Shown: positions 60,222 to 64,000 of the stretch, piece by piece
Numbering within the stretch: the first letter of the stretch is position 1
How the letters are laid out: every line of letters starts with the position of its first letter
Assembly: GCF_042655305.1 (NCBI RefSeq)
Contig: NZ_JBHSLR010000006.1
Strand: one strand, 5' to 3'
Length of the DNA: 64,000 nt
Source of the DNA: Arcanobacterium_A bovis
GTDB lineage: Bacteria; Actinomycetota; Actinomycetes; Actinomycetales; Actinomycetaceae
Notes under the pieces: model-generated
Told to the model about the DNA's origin: nothing
The model's database searches: none
What the model saw: only the letters and a program-made list of their open reading frames with translations
Made by a program: the position numbers and the translations under genes

Positions 60222-60261
60222 AAATAACGATGTTACGTCGAATGGTGATTAAATGCTTAAT
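60222..60261. promoter_or_regulatory. compact divergent menF/menG promoter
   Basis: menF -10 TAACAT is at 60230-60235 (minus), 8 bases before its GTG. menG -10 TTAAAT is at 60249-60254 (plus), 7 bases before ATG 60262. The two -10s are 13 bases apart, so each -35 position falls on the other promoter's -10 region. Confidence 0.4.
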
Positions 60262-60957
60262 ATGAAGCGAGCTACGTTAGCAAAAAATCCACATGATGTG
60301 TCTGAAATGTTCGACGAAGTGGCGAAGAAGTATGACGTCACTAACACTGTTCTCACTGGTGGTCTGATTCACGTTTGGCGCAAAACTACCACAGATGCGC
60401 TGGATATTTACGCGGGAATGAAGATTTTGGATCTCGCTGCCGGCACTGGAACGTCCGCCGCTCATTACGCACAGCAAGGCGCCGACGTCGTGGCATGTGA
60501 TTTTTCGCGCGGAATGATCGAAGAGGGGCGACGCCGCTATCCGCACCTCAGTTTCGTTGAAGGTGACGCCATGAATTTGCCCTTCGAGGCTAACTCCTTC
60601 GATGCCACCACGATTTCTTACGGTTTGCGCAATGTGTCGGATCCGCAGAAAGCTTTGCGGGAGATGCTTCGCGTCACGAAGCCGGGCGGAATTTTGCTGG
60701 TATGTGAATTTTCACGTCCATGCAATCCGGTATTTAGTTCGCTCTACAAGTTCTTTTTGGGCACAGCAATGCCGGTGATTTCGGGGGTATTTTCGTCCGA
60801 CGCCGCCGCATACGATTATCTCGCAGAGTCGATTTTGACCTGGCCTGCCCAAGATGAGCTGGCACGATACATTTCCGATGCCGGTTGGGATCGGATCGAG
60901 TACAAGAACCTTACAAATGGAATTGTGGCACTGCATCGGGCACGTAAACCGGTGTAA
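60262..60957 (+). CDS. menG: demethylmenaquinone methyltransferase
   Basis: SAM-dependent methylation producing menaquinone. Class I methyltransferase: KILDLAAGTGTSAAHYAQQ (motif I), FVEGDAMNLPFEANSFDATTISYGLRNV, and LREMLRVTKPGGILLVCEFSRP of the UbiE family. About 231 residues from ATG 60262 (ATG 60253 is also possible). Last step of the pathway, upstream of the MenJ-like reductase by about 160 bases. Confidence 0.95.
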   Translation: MKRATLAKNPHDVSEMFDEVAKKYDVTNTVLTGGLIHVWRKTTTDALDIYAGMKILDLAAGTGTSAAHYAQQGADVVACDFSRGMIEEGRRRYPHLSFVEGDAMNLPFEANSFDATTISYGLRNVSDPQKALREMLRVTKPGGILLVCEFSRPCNPVFSSLYKFFLGTAMPVISGVFSSDAAAYDYLAESILTWPAQDELARYISDAGWDRIEYKNLTNGIVALHRARKPV

Positions 60958-61115
60958 TTTTCAATGAGGGACTAAATGCCTAATTACGTCACATTTTTCT
61001 TTCGTAATTCTGCGACTTCTAGGTGTATTCCCCTTTGAAAACAACGTAGACTTCCACAGGAAGTATGTTCAAAATGGCGTGTAAATATTGCTATGAAGTT
61101 TGGAAGCGGTGACCG

Positions 61116-62399
61116 ATGAGTTTCGCTGAGAAAGCGGACGTTGTAATTGTGGGTGCAGGCCCAGCCGGCTCGGCAGCAGCACACTATCTTGGACAGTATG
61201 GACTTCACGTTATCGTGCTAGAAAAATCAACTTTCCCGCGCGATAAAATCTGCGGCGATGGGCTCACCCCGCGCGCAGTATCTGAACTTATCCGGATGGG
61301 ATTTGCGATTCCGGAAAGCGATGGTTGGGTGCGCAATTATGGTGTGCGTGCCTACGGCGGTGGGCACACCATCGAAGTTCCTTGGCCAGACCTCGCTTCT
61401 CAGCCTAACTATGGAACTGCTCGAGCTCGCAAAGACTTTGATCATAAGCTCATCACTTTTGCCACTAAATCCGGCGTTGAACTTCGCGAAGGCGTGACCG
61501 TCACTGCTCCCGTTTTTGATGAACGCTCAGGTCGCGTGATCGGTGTGCGTGCACGCAACACTGCTGAAGGTGGACGCGGCGAAGAATTTAGCATTGGCGC
61601 GCGTTTCGTGATTGACGCCGGTGGAGTTTCGGCACGTATCGCAACTGCGGCAGGCCGCGAGAAAATCATGAATCGGCCGATGGGAGTGGCAGTTCGCACC
61701 TATTTTGAATCACCGCTTGCGAGTACCACCATGATGGAATCTCACCTCGAGCTGTGGTCTGGAAAAGCGGGAGAATCGGATCTTTTACCTGGGTACGGAT
61801 GGGTTTTCGCCGTCGGAAATGGGCTCGTTAATGTGGGTCTCGGTTCGCTGTCCTCTACTGCTAAACCGACTGGTGTTGACTACAAAAAAGTCTTCCAGAC
61901 GTGGATGAATAATGTTCCTGAGGAATGGGGATTTACCCCTGAAAACCAGCGTGGTCCCCTCCGCTCGGCTGCGCTGCCGATGGCCTTTAACCGAAAGCCG
62001 CACTACGCCGATGGTTTAGCTCTTATTGGCGACGCCGGTGGAATGGTTTCGCCTTTTAACGGTGAAGGCATCGCCTACGCGCTTGCCTCGGGTCGTATTC
62101 TTGCTGATCACATTGCTCAAGCGCTCGGTCGTGGTAGCTTACGCCAGCAAGATCGCGTGATGATGGAATATCCAAAAGAAATACGTGATGAACTTGGCGG
62201 ATATTACACAATGGGTCGAGTTTTTGCTGCGCTTATTGAGCGTCCAGAAGTGATGCACATTTGTGTGAAGTACGGTCTACCTCGGCCAACGCTCATGAAG
62301 TTAGTGATGAAGCTGCTCTCAGATACCTATGATCGCCGCGATGGTGATTGGATGGACAAACTTATCACCGCCTTGACCAAGGTGGTGCCCAAAGCGTGA
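61116..62399 (+). CDS. geranylgeranyl reductase family flavoprotein, MenJ-like
   Basis: 427 residues. FAD motif VVIVGAGPAGSAAAHYL, the KICGDGLTPRAVSEL motif and LIGDAGGMVSPFNGEGIAYAL define the GGR family. In mycobacteria MenJ saturates one isoprene unit of the menaquinone side chain; placement between menG and nuo makes this the best inference here. GGAAG lies about 10 bases before ATG 61116. Alternative: archaeal-type lipid reductase activity. Confidence 0.9.
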   Translation: MSFAEKADVVIVGAGPAGSAAAHYLGQYGLHVIVLEKSTFPRDKICGDGLTPRAVSELIRMGFAIPESDGWVRNYGVRAYGGGHTIEVPWPDLASQPNYGTARARKDFDHKLITFATKSGVELREGVTVTAPVFDERSGRVIGVRARNTAEGGRGEEFSIGARFVIDAGGVSARIATAAGREKIMNRPMGVAVRTYFESPLASTTMMESHLELWSGKAGESDLLPGYGWVFAVGNGLVNVGLGSLSSTAKPTGVDYKKVFQTWMNNVPEEWGFTPENQRGPLRSAALPMAFNRKPHYADGLALIGDAGGMVSPFNGEGIAYALASGRILADHIAQALGRGSLRQQDRVMMEYPKEIRDELGGYYTMGRVFAALIERPEVMHICVKYGLPRPTLMKLVMKLLSDTYDRRDGDWMDKLITALTKVVPKA

Positions 62400-62442
62400 T
62401 TTGCACAGTTATTCGGAATTTTTCGACTCAAAGCGATACGCT

Positions 62443-62448
62443 TATAGA
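62443..62448 (+). promoter_or_regulatory. candidate -10 (TATAGA) of the nuo operon
   Basis: TATAGA about 55 bases before the nuoA ATG, with only a poor -35 match upstream. Leader ends in GTGGAGGC. Confidence 0.4.
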
Positions 62449-62502
62449 TGGTCTAATGCGCAGTTGTGTGCATTGTTTGAACAATAGGCAAGTGGAGGCT
62501 AA

Positions 62503-62865
62503 ATGAACCCCTATGTTCCACTTTTAGTGATGATTATTGCGTCGGCAGTGATTGCTTTTGGCGGTCTTGCAGCCAGCGCGATTTTAGGTCCAAAGAAGTA
62601 TAACCGCGTCAAGGTCCTCAACTACGAATGTGGTGTTGAAGCTACACCAAATGCAGGATCGGCTGGGCGTTTCCCCATCAAATACTTCCTCACGGCAATG
62701 ACCTTTATCATCTTCGATATTGAGGTGGTATTCCTCTACCCATGGGCAGTTAGCCATGAGGAACTTGGGCTCTTCGGTCTTATTGCAATGGCCTCGTTTG
62801 TATTCCTCATTACGGTTCCATTCATTTACGAATGGCGCCGTGGCGGTCTGGAATGGAGTGAATAA
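62503..62865 (+). CDS. nuoA: NADH-quinone oxidoreductase subunit A
   Basis: 120 residues with three membrane helices and the conserved loop YECGVEA...GRFPIKYFLTAMTFIIFDIEVVFLYPWA. Part of the proton-pumping membrane arm at its junction with NuoB. GGAGG 7 bases upstream. First gene of the nuo operon; two bases before nuoB. Confidence 0.97.
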   Translation: MNPYVPLLVMIIASAVIAFGGLAASAILGPKKYNRVKVLNYECGVEATPNAGSAGRFPIKYFLTAMTFIIFDIEVVFLYPWAVSHEELGLFGLIAMASFVFLITVPFIYEWRRGGLEWSE

Positions 62866-62867
62866 AT

Positions 62868-63425
62868 ATGGGTTTGGAAGAAAAGATTCCGCAAGGAATT
62901 GGCCTCACCACGATGGAAGCCGTGCTCGGTTGGGCACGTGCCCGCTCGCCATGGCCAGTCACGATGGGTCTTGCTTGCTGCGCAATTGAGATGATGGCCT
63001 TTGGTGCGGTTCGTTACGACGCATCACGAATTGGTATGGAAGTATTCCGAGCTTCGCCGCGTCACGCCGACCTCATGATCGTTTCTGGGCGAGTGAGCCA
63101 TAAGATGGCACCAGTCGTTCGTAATATCTACGACGAGCTCATGGAGCCAAAGTGGGTTATTTCCATGGGTGCATGTGCATCTTCTGGCGGTATGTTCAAC
63201 AACTACGCGCTCGTGCAAGGAATCGATCACATCGTGCCGGTAGACATCTACCTACCAGGCTGCCCTCCACGTCCAGATATGCTCATTAATGCCGTGTTTG
63301 AACTGCGAAATCAGCTTATGGAAAAGGCTCCGATTGGCCAAGACCGCATCGATATGTGCCGTGCAGCTGAAGAAGCCGCACTGAAGGCAGAGCCAGTCGA
63401 ATTGAAGAAGGGACTCCTAGCGTGA
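62868..63425 (+). CDS. nuoB: NADH-quinone oxidoreductase subunit B
   Basis: 185 residues. Binds the terminal 4Fe-4S cluster N2 that reduces quinone; ligands lie in LACCAIEMMAFG, SMGACASSGGMF and PGCPPRPD. Complete and typical. Overlaps nuoC by four bases (GTGA). Confidence 0.97.
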   Translation: MGLEEKIPQGIGLTTMEAVLGWARARSPWPVTMGLACCAIEMMAFGAVRYDASRIGMEVFRASPRHADLMIVSGRVSHKMAPVVRNIYDELMEPKWVISMGACASSGGMFNNYALVQGIDHIVPVDIYLPGCPPRPDMLINAVFELRNQLMEKAPIGQDRIDMCRAAEEAALKAEPVELKKGLLA

Positions 63426-64000
63426 CACAGAACATGGATGGAGTAGTGGCACCACAGCCTGATGCACAAGCATCGGTAGGTGCAAATTTCCTTACCGAAC
63501 GAAGCGGAATGTGGGGCGTCAAGGGTTCAGGCGATACCACTGGTTTCTCAGGTCAGCGTGAAGTTGTGGCAATTTCGCAGCCAGCAACGCGACCTTACGG
63601 CGGCTGGTTTGACGCCGTCGTCGACATCATCATTGAGCTAGCGAAAGCTGATGGATACGACGAAACCGATGTGATTGAGAAGGTCGTGGTGGAACACGGT
63701 CAGCTCGTGATTTTCGTTAAGCGTGAGCGTCTCCTCGACGTAGCTCGCTACCTGCGTGACGATCAAGATTTGCGCTTCGAGATGACGCTCGGTGTGTCTG
63801 CTGTGCACTACCCCCAGGACAAGGGGCGTGAACTGCATGGTTATTTCCCATTCTTCTCGATTACCCACAATCGCATGATCGCTTTGGAAGTTACTGCTCC
63901 AGAAGCTGATCCGCACATGCCATCAATCGTGCCGGTGTATCCCGGTGACGATTGGCCTGAGCGAGAGGCGTTCGACCTCATGGGTATTATTTTCGACGGA
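63422..64000 (+). CDS. nuoC: NADH-quinone oxidoreductase subunit C, 3' end outside window
   Basis: The GTG overlaps the nuoB stop. The open frame runs to the right edge (193 codons visible) and contains the 30-kDa subunit core: LVIFVKRERLLDVARYLRDD, the LRFEMTLGVSAVHYP strand and GDDWPEREAFDLMGIIF, the family signature. The N-terminal ~60 residues are low in conservation. NuoD should follow. Confidence 0.95.
   Translation, partial: MTQNMDGVVAPQPDAQASVGANFLTERSGMWGVKGSGDTTGFSGQREVVAISQPATRPYGGWFDAVVDIIIELAKADGYDETDVIEKVVVEHGQLVIFVKRERLLDVARYLRDDQDLRFEMTLGVSAVHYPQDKGRELHGYFPFFSITHNRMIALEVTAPEADPHMPSIVPVYPGDDWPEREAFDLMGIIFDG

Overview
The window is a chromosomal segment of an actinobacterium. 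Many genes start with GTG or TTG, and there is a 32-residue bS22-type ribosomal protein, a BldC-like regulator, DUF3180, DUF2520 next to panC/panD, pilus islands built by class C sortases, and GlpABC. GC content looks close to one half. Together these suggest the Actinomycetaceae, most likely Arcanobacterium or a near relative. That assignment is inference; no rRNA gene is present to confirm it.

Layout: 1-7200 holds the end of a YdiJ-type FAD/Fe-S dehydrogenase, an alpha/beta hydrolase, a secreted NlpC/P60 hydrolase, a frameshifted AAA+ ATPase preceded by seven 10-bp repeats, and ppa. 7400-21670 is a conserved actinobacterial housekeeping run: dacB, tilS, hpt, ftsH, folE, folP, folB-folK fusion, DUF3180, two PH-domain membrane proteins, DUF2520 oxidoreductase, panC, panD, lysS. 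21870-30150 is glycerol catabolism (glpK, glpF, glpC, glpB, glpA) with a divergent SorC-family regulator. 30130-36270 holds mutY, a membrane-anchored unknown, radA and a Ktr/Trk potassium system. 36737-37122 has bldC and bS22. 37735-48836 is a five-gene pilus/adhesin locus (LPATG backbone pilin, sortase, LAKTG pilin, 1952-residue repeat adhesin with LPQAG, second sortase) ending with a MarR regulator. 48900-62400 is mainly menaquinone synthesis (menA, menE, menB, menC, menD, menF, menG and a MenJ-like reductase) plus a histidine phosphatase, a PLDc_N membrane protein and an HtrA protease. The window ends in the nuo operon (nuoA, nuoB, partial nuoC).

Functional logic: GlpABC, the YdiJ-like dehydrogenase and Nuo all deliver electrons to quinone, and the men genes make that quinone, so much of the window is one respiratory theme. 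The pilus locus is the main accessory region.

The most interesting signals are: a recurring arrangement in which a -10 element (often preceded by TGG) lies 6-8 bases upstream of the start codon with no ribosome binding site, pointing to many leaderless mRNAs, including five men genes; a menF/menG divergent promoter so small that the two polymerase sites must overlap; the ATPase frameshift beside an iteron-like array; and a pilus locus with three different sorting motifs, a tandem CPPxGCE stalk and a ten-repeat cysteine-paired adhesin. No CRISPR array, insertion sequence, tRNA or rRNA gene was found.
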